Positions 52,810-61,390 are shown, counted from the first letter of the stretch. The stretch: 61,673 nucleotides of DNA from Kaistella palustris DSM 21579 (GCF_000422265.1 NZ_AULL01000001.1:1-61673), one strand, 5' to 3'. Notes: generated by a model from the letters alone, not told the origin. Made by a program: numbers and translations.

Positions 52810-53850
52810 ATGAATTGGTCTGCAAAATTAATTAACCATAGAGATGAAGAACGAATTGCGGTAGAATTCGAGAAGGACAAAGAATTGATCCAGCGGATAA
52901 AACTTATTCATGGTGCAAGATGGAGTCAACAAAAAAAGCTTTGGCACGTCCCGGATACAAAAGAAAACAGAGAACGTTTCCACATCATTCAGAAAGACAC
53001 CAAGATTTCACAAGAGGGGCAAGAACATCTGAAACAGTTCATTCGTTGGCTCTCATCGAAAAGATATAGTCCAAATACAATCAAAACGTACTCTGACGCA
53101 TTAAGATCCTTTTTGGTTTATAACCAGGCGAAAAATATTTGTGAAATTACTAATGCAGATGTACTTGATTATAATAATGATTACATTTTGAAAAATAAAT
53201 TATCTGCATCTTACCAGAACCAAGTGATTAGTGCTATAAAGTTATACTTTAGAACAGTACGTAAAACCAAAATAGAAGTAGATAAAATAGACCGTCCAAA
53301 AAAGCCTAAAACATTACCAAATGTTTTGAGTAAAGAAGAAGTAAAGAATATTTTGGATGCACATGCCAATATAAAGCACAAAATGATGCTTTCCTTGATA
53401 TACAGTTGTGGTCTGCGATGCAGCGAATTACTCCAATTAAGACCACTTGACATCGATTCTAAAAGGAATATTGTTCTGATCAAGCAAGCAAAAGGAAAAA
53501 AAGACAGAATTACACCATTATCTCCAAAAATTTTAGAATTATTGAGGACATATTATCAGCTTTACAAACCAAAAACCTATTTATTTGAAGGTCAAGAACC
53601 CGGTACTATTTATTCTCCCAAAAGCCTTCAAAGTGTATTAAAACAAGCATTGCAAAAAGCCAACATCAAAAAGCCCGTGACCTTACATTGGCTTCGCCAT
53701 AGTTACGCTACTCATCTATTAGAAGGTGGAACTGATTTACGCTACATTCAAGAACTACTTGGACATAACAGCAGCAGAACAACTGAAATTTACACCCACG
53801 TAAGCACAAAAAGCTTACAACAGATAAAAAGTCCGTTTGACGATTTATAA
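52810..53850 (+). CDS. Tyrosine recombinase, presumed integrase of the cassette array
   Basis: I use the ATG at 52810 (346 aa), which gives the typical MNWSAKL start; an in-frame ATG lies 33 bp upstream. A SAM-like N-terminal domain spans about 75-165. Catalytic residues: R203 in C-G-L-R-C, a Lys in the K-G-K-K-D-R turn, H293 and R296 in H-W-L-R-H, H319 in L-L-G-H, and Y328 in I-Y-T-H-V. It ends K-S-P-F-D-D-L, very like the R-S-P-L-D-A-L end of class 1 IntI. The additional IntI-specific segment between motif K and H-x-x-R is absent, so it looks Xer-like. It reads in the same direction as the cassettes. Confidence 0.88.
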   Translation: MNWSAKLINHRDEERIAVEFEKDKELIQRIKLIHGARWSQQKKLWHVPDTKENRERFHIIQKDTKISQEGQEHLKQFIRWLSSKRYSPNTIKTYSDALRSFLVYNQAKNICEITNADVLDYNNDYILKNKLSASYQNQVISAIKLYFRTVRKTKIEVDKIDRPKKPKTLPNVLSKEEVKNILDAHANIKHKMMLSLIYSCGLRCSELLQLRPLDIDSKRNIVLIKQAKGKKDRITPLSPKILELLRTYYQLYKPKTYLFEGQEPGTIYSPKSLQSVLKQALQKANIKKPVTLHWLRHSYATHLLEGGTDLRYIQELLGHNSSRTTEIYTHVSTKSLQQIKSPFDDL

Positions 53851-53883
53851 CGAAAAAATAGATATCTTAGTGACTAGAAATAA

Positions 53884-53961
53884 GTCTTACCATAATCAGA
53901 CAAATCCCTACCAAAAAGGTTGTATTTGTCTGACGAAGTAAGACATATAAACGAGTTGTGC
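53884..53961 (+). promoter_or_regulatory. Candidate attI with nested inverted repeat
   Basis: GTCTTAC (53884-53890) and GTAAGAC (53938-53944) enclose CAGACAAAT (53897-53905) and ATTTGTCTG (53924-53932). Eleven bases later comes GTTGTGCG (53955-53962), whose reverse complement CGCACAAC ends the mer cassette. Its place between recombinase and first cassette fits an attI. Confidence 0.65.
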
Positions 53962-53984
53962 GTCACCCTAAAAACCCACCGCAC

Positions 53985-54046
53985 ATTTAGCACATTTGGT
54001 TTTTCCGACACTCAAAGCCAACGCTAAAAAACCAAAAGAGCTAAAT
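53985..54046. repeat. Hairpin inside the mer cassette leader
   Basis: ATTTAGC...TTTGGTTTTT and AAAAACCAAA...GCTAAAT form a long imperfect stem, flanked on both sides by CCCACCGC. It is not an attC (no core pair) and lies before the mer promoter. Confidence 0.55.
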
Positions 54047-54092
54047 CACCCACCGCTGACAAAGAAGAATTGTTAAAAACTATAATTAAGTA

Positions 54093-54125
54093 TTTGCTTA
54101 AATAAGAAAACTATTTGTATTTTTG
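54093..54125 (+). promoter_or_regulatory. Promoter and operator of the mer operon
   Basis: TTTG (54093-54096), 21-bp spacer and TATTTTTG (54118-54125) fit the Bacteroidota consensus. The dyad TTAAG...CTTAA overlaps the -33 region and is a likely site for the ArsR-type repressor encoded next. Confidence 0.7.
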
Positions 54126-54155
54126 CTGCGTTATTAAATCCTAAACAAGGAAATT

Positions 54156-54533
54156 ATGGAAAACAATCAATCGTGTATCCGTGTGTTTGCCGACAAGGTT
54201 CAAATAGACAATTGTAGAGAAATACTTCAAACCAACGACAAGGCATTCAGTCAACTGAGTGGACTTTTAGCATTGGCAGGAAACGAAGTAAGGTTAAAAA
54301 TCTTATTTCTCTTAGAAGAAGAAAACGAACTTTGTCCTTGCGACCTTTCAGACATTCTCGGAATGAGCATCCCTGCCGTTTCGCAACACCTCAGAAAACT
54401 AAAAGACGGAAACGTCATTGAAGGTAGAAGAGAAGGACAAACCATTTTCTACTCTTTGAAACAGGAGCAACTTACTTTACTTCGTCCATTTTTTAAACAC
54501 ATCATAAACAATTCAAAAAAGGAAACAGTATGA
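54156..54533 (+). CDS. ArsR/SmtB-family metal-sensing repressor of the mer operon
   Basis: This encodes 125 aa. The winged helix-turn-helix carries M-S-I-P-A-V-S-Q-H-L-R-K-L-K-D as recognition helix. Metal-binding Cys are likely in E-L-C-P-C-D-L (about residues 65-71) and near the N-terminus. It should release DNA when mercury binds. It replaces the MerR-type activator of proteobacterial mer operons. It overlaps the next gene by 4 bp. Confidence 0.87.
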   Translation: MENNQSCIRVFADKVQIDNCREILQTNDKAFSQLSGLLALAGNEVRLKILFLLEEENELCPCDLSDILGMSIPAVSQHLRKLKDGNVIEGRREGQTIFYSLKQEQLTLLRPFFKHIINNSKKETV

Positions 54534-55135
54534 ACAAGAAAAACAACAGACTTGTCGGAGCGGGTGTGCTTTCGGCAGTAGCAGCATCACTTTGCTGCAT
54601 TACACCTGTATTGGCTCTTATTTCAGGAGCTTCAGGAGTGGCATCTACCTTTTCATGGATGGAACCAGCAAGACCTTATCTAATCGGTATCACCGTTTTG
54701 GTATTGGGCTTTGCTTGGTATCAGAAACTCAAACCACGAACAGCCGAAGAAATCCAATGTGATTGCGAAGAAGACGAAAAAAAACCCTTTATGCAGACCA
54801 AAACATTCTTGGGAATTGTAACCGTGTTTGCAGCCTTGATGCTCGCTTTTCCAAACTATGCACACATTTTCTATCCTTCAAACGACAACAAGGAAGTTGT
54901 AATCGTCAATGCTTCTGACATCCAAACGGTAACTTTTGATGTAAAAGGAATGACTTGCAATGGTTGTGCTTCACACGTAGAAAATGATGTGAACAAATTG
55001 CCAGGCATTGTTAAGGTAGATGCGATTTATGAAGAAGCGATTGCCAAAGTAGAATTTGACCAAACCAAAGTGAGTATCGCTCAAATTGAAGAAGCCATCA
55101 ACGGTACAGGTTACAAAGTGGTTGGCAAGAAATAG
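54530..55135 (+). CDS. MerT-like mercury transporter fused to a MerP-like domain
   Basis: This encodes 201 aa. Membrane spans near residues 8-35 (containing S-L-C-C-I-T-P, the Cys pair that takes Hg2+), 45-62 and 95-112. A heavy-metal-associated domain with G-M-T-C-N-G-C follows at about 137-200. It brings Hg2+ into the cell. The fusion replaces separate MerT and MerP in one chain. Confidence 0.87.
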   Translation: MNKKNNRLVGAGVLSAVAASLCCITPVLALISGASGVASTFSWMEPARPYLIGITVLVLGFAWYQKLKPRTAEEIQCDCEEDEKKPFMQTKTFLGIVTVFAALMLAFPNYAHIFYPSNDNKEVVIVNASDIQTVTFDVKGMTCNGCASHVENDVNKLPGIVKVDAIYEEAIAKVEFDQTKVSIAQIEEAINGTGYKVVGKK

Positions 55136-55182
55136 TATTTTTTTGCCTTTTGTATTTAAGAACTTAATTAAATAATTACACA

Positions 55183-55542
55183 ATGAAAAAGAATTTAATT
55201 CTATTGAGTGCTTTGTTCCTAATTGGAATTGCTCAGCTCAATGCACAATGTTGCAAACCGACTGACAATAAAGCACAAACAGCAAATACAACACAGCAAG
55301 AAGGTAAGACCCTGCAACTGAAAATCACGGGAATGACTTGTGCAGGTTGTTCCAACCATATTTCAAATGCCCTCAAAGAAGTGGACGGCATTATTGAACA
55401 CAAAGTGGAATATCCGGGCGATTTGGCAACCATCCAATACGACCCAAAGAAAACAAATCCTGACGCTATCATCAAGGTTATTGAGCAGACAGGCTATAAA
55501 GCCGAAATCATTAAGGAAAATCAAAAAGAGAAATCATTATGA
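55183..55542 (+). CDS. Periplasmic heavy-metal-binding protein (MerP-like)
   Basis: This encodes 119 aa. A signal peptide (ends L-N-A-Q) is followed by a Cys pair (Q-C-C-K) and an HMA domain with G-M-T-C-A-G-C near residue 49. It would capture Hg2+ outside the membrane and hand it to the transporter. It overlaps merA by 4 bp. Confidence 0.85.
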   Translation: MKKNLILLSALFLIGIAQLNAQCCKPTDNKAQTANTTQQEGKTLQLKITGMTCAGCSNHISNALKEVDGIIEHKVEYPGDLATIQYDPKKTNPDAIIKVIEQTGYKAEIIKENQKEKSL

Positions 55543-57191
55543 ACAAAGAAATAATAAAACTTGACATCATAGGAATGACCTGCGACCATTGTGCAACAGG
55601 CATTGAAAAATTACTTTCCAAAAATGAAGGTGTAAAAGAAGCTAATGTGAGCTATCCAAAAGCTACTTGCGAATGTTCTTTTGACCCTACCAAAACCAGC
55701 AAAGAAGAAATCATTAATACCATCAACGGCACAAAAAACTATCGTGTAAAAAGTGAAATCCCTGATAATGGAAACAGCGGAATTAATCAATTTGATTTAA
55801 TCATTATCGGTGGCGGTTCGGCTGCATTTTCGGCAGCAATCAAAGCCGAAAGTTTAGGATTATCGACCTTAATGGTAAACGGTGGTTTGGACTTTGGCGG
55901 TACTTGTGTCAACGTGGGTTGTGTGCCTTCTAAAAATCTTATTCGTGCAGGCGAGTCGGCTTATCACGCTACACATTCCAACTTTGAAGGCATCAAGCCA
56001 AAAGGAGTTGATATTGATTTCGCTCAAATCATCAAAGACAAGAAAAAATTAGTAGCCACACTTCAAGAGAAAAAATATATGGATGTGGTAAGCGATTTTG
56101 AAAACCTGACTATGCTAAAAGGTTGGGCAAAATTCAAAGACAACAAAACCATTTTGGTTGATGGCAAGGAATACAAAGCCTTCAAATTTTTAATTGCTGC
56201 GGGAGCTACGACCAACATTCCGACTATTGAAGGATTGGACAAAATTGACTACTTGACCAACGTTTCCCTTTTCGACTTGGAAGAAAAACCCGAAAGCTTG
56301 ACCATTATGGGAGCAGGTTACATAGGTTTGGAAATTGCAATGGCGTACAATCGTTTAGGCGTTAAAGTCCGAATCATTGAATTTACCGACCGTGTTCTAC
56401 GGACACAAACCCCAGACATCAGTGAAGCATTGGAAACCCAAATGCGAAAAGAAGGCATTGAAATCTTACCTAATTTCAGAGCCGTGAAATTCGAGAAACA
56501 AGCGAATGAAACCATCATTCACTGTAAATGTCCTGACGGTTCATTTACGCAAATTATAGAAAAAGGTAAGGTAGTAATTGCCACAGGCACAAAAGCCAAT
56601 ACAAGCCAATTAGGGTTAGATAACATTGGTTTGGAACTCACCAAAAGCGGACATATCGCTGTGAATGAAAAAATGGAAACCAATCTACCTAACATTTACG
56701 CAGCAGGTGACGTAACCAACACCCCTGCATTTGTTTATACAGCCGCTTTTGAAGGTAAAATTGCCGTTGAAAATGCGTTCTCAGGAACAGATAATAAAGC
56801 CGATTATTCTTCTTTACCTTGGGTGGTGTTTACTGACCCACAAATTGCAGGGGCAGGTTTAGATGAAGCACAGGCAGAATCAAAAGGCATTCCGTTTGAA
56901 GTGTCAAAATTGGAATTGAAAGACGTACCGAGAGCCATAGCAGCCAACGACACAAGGGGTTTCATCAAACTCATTCGTAACTCGGAAACTGACAAACTTA
57001 TAGGTGCAAGAGTAGTCGCACCCGAAGGTGGAGAACTCATACAACAATTAAGTATGGCAATCAAATACGGAATAATGGTGAAAGACTTAGCAGACAGTTT
57101 CTACCCTTATTTGACTTTGGGAGAAGGTATAAAATTAGCAGCAATAACTTTCGGAAAAGACGTATCAAAATTAAGTTGCTGTGCCAGTTAA
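55539..57191 (+). CDS. merA: Mercuric reductase MerA
   Basis: This encodes 550 aa. An N-terminal HMA domain (G-M-T-C-D-H-C) precedes the flavin-disulfide reductase fold: FAD-binding I-I-G-G-G-S-A-A, redox pair C123/C128 in G-T-C-V-N-V-G-C, NAD(P)H-binding G-A-G-Y-I-G-L, and the C-terminal L-S-C-C-A-S pair. It reduces Hg2+ to volatile Hg0 in the cytoplasm. Last gene of the four-gene cassette. Confidence 0.95.
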   Translation: MNKEIIKLDIIGMTCDHCATGIEKLLSKNEGVKEANVSYPKATCECSFDPTKTSKEEIINTINGTKNYRVKSEIPDNGNSGINQFDLIIIGGGSAAFSAAIKAESLGLSTLMVNGGLDFGGTCVNVGCVPSKNLIRAGESAYHATHSNFEGIKPKGVDIDFAQIIKDKKKLVATLQEKKYMDVVSDFENLTMLKGWAKFKDNKTILVDGKEYKAFKFLIAAGATTNIPTIEGLDKIDYLTNVSLFDLEEKPESLTIMGAGYIGLEIAMAYNRLGVKVRIIEFTDRVLRTQTPDISEALETQMRKEGIEILPNFRAVKFEKQANETIIHCKCPDGSFTQIIEKGKVVIATGTKANTSQLGLDNIGLELTKSGHIAVNEKMETNLPNIYAAGDVTNTPAFVYTAAFEGKIAVENAFSGTDNKADYSSLPWVVFTDPQIAGAGLDEAQAESKGIPFEVSKLELKDVPRAIAANDTRGFIKLIRNSETDKLIGARVVAPEGGELIQQLSMAIKYGIMVKDLADSFYPYLTLGEGIKLAAITFGKDVSKLSCCAS

Positions 57192-57195
57192 TCCG

Positions 57196-57265
57196 CCCCA
57201 AAGGCACACACTCTTGCAAGTCGCACCAGCCAACGCTTGACCAAAACTTGCAAGAGAGAGTGCCT
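57196..57265 (+). terminator. Large hairpin after merA
   Basis: AAGGCAC..CTCTTGCAAG and CTTGCAAGAG..GTGCCTT form a long imperfect stem just after merA. No T run, so it may be a terminator or a processing signal. It is separate from the attC that follows. Confidence 0.55.
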
Positions 57266-57327
57266 TCCCTACCCCAAAAAATCCTACCTTTGAAAATTGA
57301 CTAAACCGACTGAAAATAAAGGGCGAA

Positions 57328-57460
57328 CGCACAACATTGTGTATAAGCAATAGCGGGTGAAGTGGTAAAATCAAGGTCTGTGCTTTTAATAAGCTTTGTG
57401 CTAAACTGAAAGGTTTGTACTTTCAAATCCGCTACTGCTCATACACGAAACCGTTACCTG
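57328..57460 (+). repeat. attC-like site of the mer cassette
   Basis: The left core CGCACAAC (57328-57335) pairs with GTTGTGCG at 53955. Arms GTGTATAAGCAATAGCGG and CCGCTACTGCTCATACAC pair with two G-U wobbles. The right core is GTTACCTG (57453-57460). Loop with repeated TTTGTGCT strings. Confidence 0.87.
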
Positions 57461-57487
57461 CTATCTCACAAAAAACAATCGTCTACA

Positions 57488-58024
57488 ATGAAGATAATTT
57501 TAACAATTTTGGCTCTATTTATCATTGGTTGTAAAAAGAAAGAAAAATATACTGAAGTAAGAAAAACTTTGGAAAAAGTTTTAATTGAAGACCAGAAATT
57601 TAGAAATCCATATATTCCTGAGAAACAAAATGCAATTGACAGAAATAATACTAAAATTGTTACAAAAATCATTGACAGTCTGGGTTGGCTTGGAAAAGAC
57701 GATATAGGTTACGACGCAAATCTTGCGCTATTTATGGTGATTCAACACACTAACAAACTTTCAACAATGGAAAAATATCTTACCATAATGAAAGAAGAAA
57801 AAAATAGCAATAAAGTGGATAAAAGACAGATTGCATATTTAACGGATAGAGTTGAATTACTTAATGATAGAAAGCAAATTTATGGCACTCAGTATTCTAT
57901 TGACAAAAATGGCATTAAGTTTATTGACAATCTTATAAATCCAGAAAAAGTTAACGAAAGGAGAAAATCAATGGGTATGGAACCTGTTGAAGAATATTTA
58001 ATGGTTTTAAATGAGAATGATTAA
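57488..58024 (+). CDS. Cassette J: lipoprotein with DUF6624-like domain
   Basis: This encodes 178 aa. The lipobox ends I-I-G-C near residue 15. The pattern M-V-I-Q-H-T..., Y-L-T-D-R-V-E, Q-I-Y-G-T-Q and the final E-K-V-N-E-R-R-K-S-M-G-M-E-P-V-E-E-Y-L fits DUF6624, a family of unknown function. It is the sole gene of cassette J. Confidence 0.72.
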   Translation: MKIILTILALFIIGCKKKEKYTEVRKTLEKVLIEDQKFRNPYIPEKQNAIDRNNTKIVTKIIDSLGWLGKDDIGYDANLALFMVIQHTNKLSTMEKYLTIMKEEKNSNKVDKRQIAYLTDRVELLNDRKQIYGTQYSIDKNGIKFIDNLINPEKVNERRKSMGMEPVEEYLMVLNEND

Positions 58025-58031
58025 AGAGACA

Positions 58032-58165
58032 GCAGGTAACAAGCTATTTCTATTAGCGGGGTTGAAGTTTACATCATGAAGATTTTTGCTAATTGTTCAT
58101 TTTGTTATATTTACAAATATCAGTTATAATAAGCCCCGCCAACAGAAATACCCAACCGTTATACG
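58032..58165 (+). repeat. attC-like site of cassette J
   Basis: The left core GCAGGTAAC (58032-58040) is perfectly complementary to GTTACCTGC at 57453. Arms of the TATTAGCGGGG/CCCCGCCAACAGAAATA type. The right core is GTTATACG (58158-58165). Confidence 0.88.
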
Positions 58166-58172
58166 ACATTTT

Positions 58173-59036
58173 ATGAAAATAGCGATGAAATCAAGAGTTT
58201 TTATTATTTTATTATTTATTTCGAATTTTGTTTTTGGACAATCTTCTCAAGAAATTATGAAAAGTGAGTTGGAAAAAATGAAATTTTTATTCTTAAATAA
58301 AAGTTACAAAGGATTTTCAACATTTGTATATCCAAAAGTTATTCAAATGTACGGAAACGAAGAAAAGATGATTGAGAAAACTAAATCAAGTATTCTAGAA
58401 ATGGAAAATGATGGATTTAAATTTGTTAACATTTATTTTAAAAATTTCAACGATGCCATTACAAAAAATAACGAGCTCCAATCTACATTTACACAAGTGA
58501 TTTTAATGAATACTCCAAAAGGAAAAATAATCGGAGAATATACAATGATTGGAATTTCAAGCGACAATGGGAAATCTTGGAAATTTATTGATACTTCTGG
58601 ATATGATGAAAAAATAATTCAAAACAATTTTCCTAATTTGGATGAAACAATAATCATAAAACCCCAGGTAAAAATGTTTCTTGACGAAAATAACTTGAGA
58701 AAGAAATGTTCAGAATTTAAAAATATTGAATTACAATCAATTTCGCCGTTTAGTTTCAAAAAAGCTTCTGTCGTTATTTTTGACAACAAAACAAAAGAAA
58801 CTGCAGAAGACGGAAGCTATATTGCTTCGAAAGTTGTGAGAAATATTGAAAATCCATGCAAAATGGATTTCATAATTGAAGAAATTCAAAACAAGGCAAA
58901 GAATATGTATAAAATTGGCGATATTATGCATATGGAATTGACAGGATTTGAAAATGAGGTATATTATTTCATAGCAACATTGAATAATAATGACTTAATT
59001 ACTTCTGACAAATTTAAAGTTGTTAAAACCTTATAA
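58173..59036 (+). CDS. Cassette K: secreted protein, unknown function
   Basis: This encodes 287 aa from the ATG at 58173 (or 58185); the frame upstream lies in the attC. A signal peptide ends near F-V-F-G-Q-S. The mature part has helices first and beta strands later, with no recognised family. Sole gene of cassette K. Confidence 0.72.
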   Translation: MKIAMKSRVFIILLFISNFVFGQSSQEIMKSELEKMKFLFLNKSYKGFSTFVYPKVIQMYGNEEKMIEKTKSSILEMENDGFKFVNIYFKNFNDAITKNNELQSTFTQVILMNTPKGKIIGEYTMIGISSDNGKSWKFIDTSGYDEKIIQNNFPNLDETIIIKPQVKMFLDENNLRKKCSEFKNIELQSISPFSFKKASVVIFDNKTKETAEDGSYIASKVVRNIENPCKMDFIIEEIQNKAKNMYKIGDIMHMELTGFENEVYYFIATLNNNDLITSDKFKVVKTL

Positions 59037-59042
59037 GAAAAA

Positions 59043-59178
59043 CGTCGTATAACAAGCTATTTCTATTAGCGGGGTTGAAGTTTACATCATGAAAATTTTC
59101 GGTAATTGTTTATTGTGTTATATTTACAAAAACCAGTTATAATAATCCCCGCCAACAGAAATACCCAACCGTTACCAG
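59043..59178 (+). repeat. attC-like site of cassette K
   Basis: The left core CGTCGTATAAC (59043-59053) matches GTTATACGACA at 58158 with one mismatch. Arms of the TATTAGCGGGG/CCCCGCCAACAGAAATA type. The right core is GTTACCAG (59171-59178). Confidence 0.88.
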
Positions 59179-59200
59179 CCATATTAGAACGACACCGAGA

Positions 59201-60598
59201 ATGAAACGAACATTGACAATATTTTTACTTCTACTTAACTGTTTTGCTTTTGGACAATCCAGAAACGAACTTGCGAACTCTAAACTTTATTTCAGAGCAA
59301 CTTACTTTGACAAGAAAAACGAATTTATCGGACTACAAACAAGAACTAACTTAACCGACACGATTATTGACAACGTAAAATATCACAAATTCCAAACAGC
59401 AGACTTTACAGACTATTCGGACAAACAAGACAAAAAAACTTTCTACGAAACTTTTACAAACGGCATTTATTGTTTGCTTGACAATAGCAAAAAAATCGTT
59501 CACAAAATCAACTACCAAACTAACAACGAACAGACAGGAACAATCTTCGGCAGACAAACACAAATTTTGCTTGAATTTATTGACACACGAAGTAGTTATC
59601 CAAGAGACAGTTTAGTTCCGACAGAAAAAACACCAAAAAAATATTATCCGACAGACAATTCAGAAATTTATCTTGTAATTATTCCCGACTTACAATCGCT
59701 TGTCGTTTCAAGCAACGGACAGTTTTATACCAAACAGTTAATGGGCGACAATTACAACGACATAACCAAAGGTTTACAAAACAATTTTACCGCTTCAACA
59801 AAATTTGACATTCAAAAGGGCGATGAAGTTCAACTGTTTTACCGAAGAAAATGGTATGACGACACGACTAATCTTGCCGAATACGAAGACAAACAATTCA
59901 AGAACTTCAAGTATGTAGGCGACACAGTAGCAAACAATACAAAAGCGTTGAAGTTTGAAGTTGAAAGCTACAATTATTTAAGCGGCAATTACGACAGTCA
60001 CGAAGAACTTTTAATAGCTGTTACAGACAGCGGATATTATGTCGGTTATCAATTTGTGCCTTTTCAAGACTACAAAACCGAATTGAAAATAATTGAAACA
60101 GAAAACGGGAAAGACTTGTTTTTACAAGGCGTTACGTTTGACACAATAAACGGAAACACTTATCAAAAAATCGTTCAAGCAAAAAGCGACCCATACAGAT
60201 ATTATATTTTGCCATTCTTTCCAATGCCGTTTGTTGAATTTGGTAATGTGCAAGGAATAATTACTTATACCAAAATCAAAGGAATTGAAAAAGGCAAAAA
60301 ACGAGAACGGACTTACATAACGAACGAAAATAATATCAGAGATATAATCAGCAAGACAAAGAACGAAGTAGAAGTAATTATTTACTTTGTTGACAAAGCA
60401 GAAGTTGAAATAGAAATTCAAGACTACGACACAGAAAAAACTATTGGAACGACAAAAGCAAAAGCGAAAAAAGGATTAAATTCGTTCGTTGTTCGTTCTG
60501 ACAATTTTGAAAAGGACAAACAATACAGAGTGCAAATAAGCTATAAAGGGAAAAACAATTCGGGTAGTTTTTCAAATAGCGTAACGACAAAGTATTGA
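59201..60598 (+). CDS. Cassette L: secreted protein, unknown function
   Basis: This encodes 465 aa. The signal peptide ends C-F-A-F-G-Q-S. Rich in Asn, Asp, Lys and Thr; the last part (about 375-460) looks like a beta sandwich (E-V-E-I-Q-D-Y-D...Y-R-V-Q-I-S-Y-K-G). No family recognised. The longest single-gene cassette here. Probably exported, periplasmic or surface. Confidence 0.7.
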   Translation: MKRTLTIFLLLLNCFAFGQSRNELANSKLYFRATYFDKKNEFIGLQTRTNLTDTIIDNVKYHKFQTADFTDYSDKQDKKTFYETFTNGIYCLLDNSKKIVHKINYQTNNEQTGTIFGRQTQILLEFIDTRSSYPRDSLVPTEKTPKKYYPTDNSEIYLVIIPDLQSLVVSSNGQFYTKQLMGDNYNDITKGLQNNFTASTKFDIQKGDEVQLFYRRKWYDDTTNLAEYEDKQFKNFKYVGDTVANNTKALKFEVESYNYLSGNYDSHEELLIAVTDSGYYVGYQFVPFQDYKTELKIIETENGKDLFLQGVTFDTINGNTYQKIVQAKSDPYRYYILPFFPMPFVEFGNVQGIITYTKIKGIEKGKKRERTYITNENNIRDIISKTKNEVEVIIYFVDKAEVEIEIQDYDTEKTIGTTKAKAKKGLNSFVVRSDNFEKDKQYRVQISYKGKNNSGSFSNSVTTKY

Positions 60599-60614
60599 CA
60601 ACAGAAAGAAATAC

Positions 60615-60750
60615 GGCTGGTAACAGGGTATTGCCAAAATGGCGGGTGAAGTGCTACAATGAAACATTTGTGCAAGGTTCAACAGCAGTAGTTCTATTGA
60701 GCTTTTGTACTAATAATCCGCCACTTCGGCAATACCCGAACCGTTATCCG
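60615..60750 (+). repeat. attC-like site of cassette L
   Basis: The left core GGCTGGTAAC (60615-60624) is perfectly complementary to GTTACCAGCC. Arms GGGTATTGCC...GGCGG and CCGCC...GGCAATACCC. The right core is GTTATCCG (60743-60750). Its sequence from 60652 on is repeated at window position 1. Confidence 0.87.
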
Positions 60751-60784
60751 ACATTTTATACAACCGTATTTAAAAATAAATATT

Positions 60785-61384
60785 TTGAAAATTGGGCGAA
60801 TTTTACAAATTGTTTTTTTGATATTTTTTATGTCAATAACTTCATGCAATGAAAAGTATCCCGAAGATAAGTCTGTCGATTTCGAGCAAAAAGTGTTTGA
60901 CGAAATATTTTTAGAAGCAGTTGATTCTACTTTGATTGATATGCGAACTTATACAGGATTCCAATATACGGATAAGCAAAGAGATTCAATTAAAAAAGAT
61001 ACTTTAAATAGAGTCGTTGCTTTCAGTATCGTAAACAATAAAGTCCCAATAGATATTTTAACAAAAATTCCCAAAAAGTACAACACTATCAACGATTCGA
61101 TATGGAATTTTAATCTCGAAAAATATAGATCTCCAAAATATATTTTCAAAAATGCTTCTGAATTAACACTGGACAGAGAATTAATCGAATGGCAAAAAAA
61201 ATACACTAAATTTTCTGGTGCATTAAGTTTCTCAAAAATTTATTTTGATAAGCAAAGACAGAATGGAATTTTTGAAGCAGGTTATTATTGTGGTTCAAAA
61301 TGTGGAGTTGGTTTTGTGGTTTATATTAAGAAAATTAAAAGTAACTGGAAAGTTATAAAAATAGAGAGAAGCTGGATTTCGTAG
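60785..61384 (+). CDS. Cassette M: putative lipoprotein, unknown function
   Basis: This encodes 199 aa with a TTG start at 60785; no in-frame ATG gives a better N-terminus. Signal of the type M-K-I-G-R-I-L-Q-I-V-F ending in a lipobox S-I-T-S-C near residue 20. No family recognised. It is the only gene of the cassette that is missing from the junction seen at the window start. Confidence 0.65.
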   Translation: MKIGRILQIVFLIFFMSITSCNEKYPEDKSVDFEQKVFDEIFLEAVDSTLIDMRTYTGFQYTDKQRDSIKKDTLNRVVAFSIVNNKVPIDILTKIPKKYNTINDSIWNFNLEKYRSPKYIFKNASELTLDRELIEWQKKYTKFSGALSFSKIYFDKQRQNGIFEAGYYCGSKCGVGFVVYIKKIKSNWKVIKIERSWIS

Positions 61385-61390
61385 AAAAAC

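Noticed and set aside
52810..53850. Classical IntI integrase
   Set aside because: The segment typical of IntI between motif K and H-x-x-R is not present; only the C-terminal end resembles IntI.
53884..53944. Simple terminator of the integrase gene
   Set aside because: The stem has no T run and ends right before the cassette junction; an attI role fits better, though a transcription effect is not excluded.
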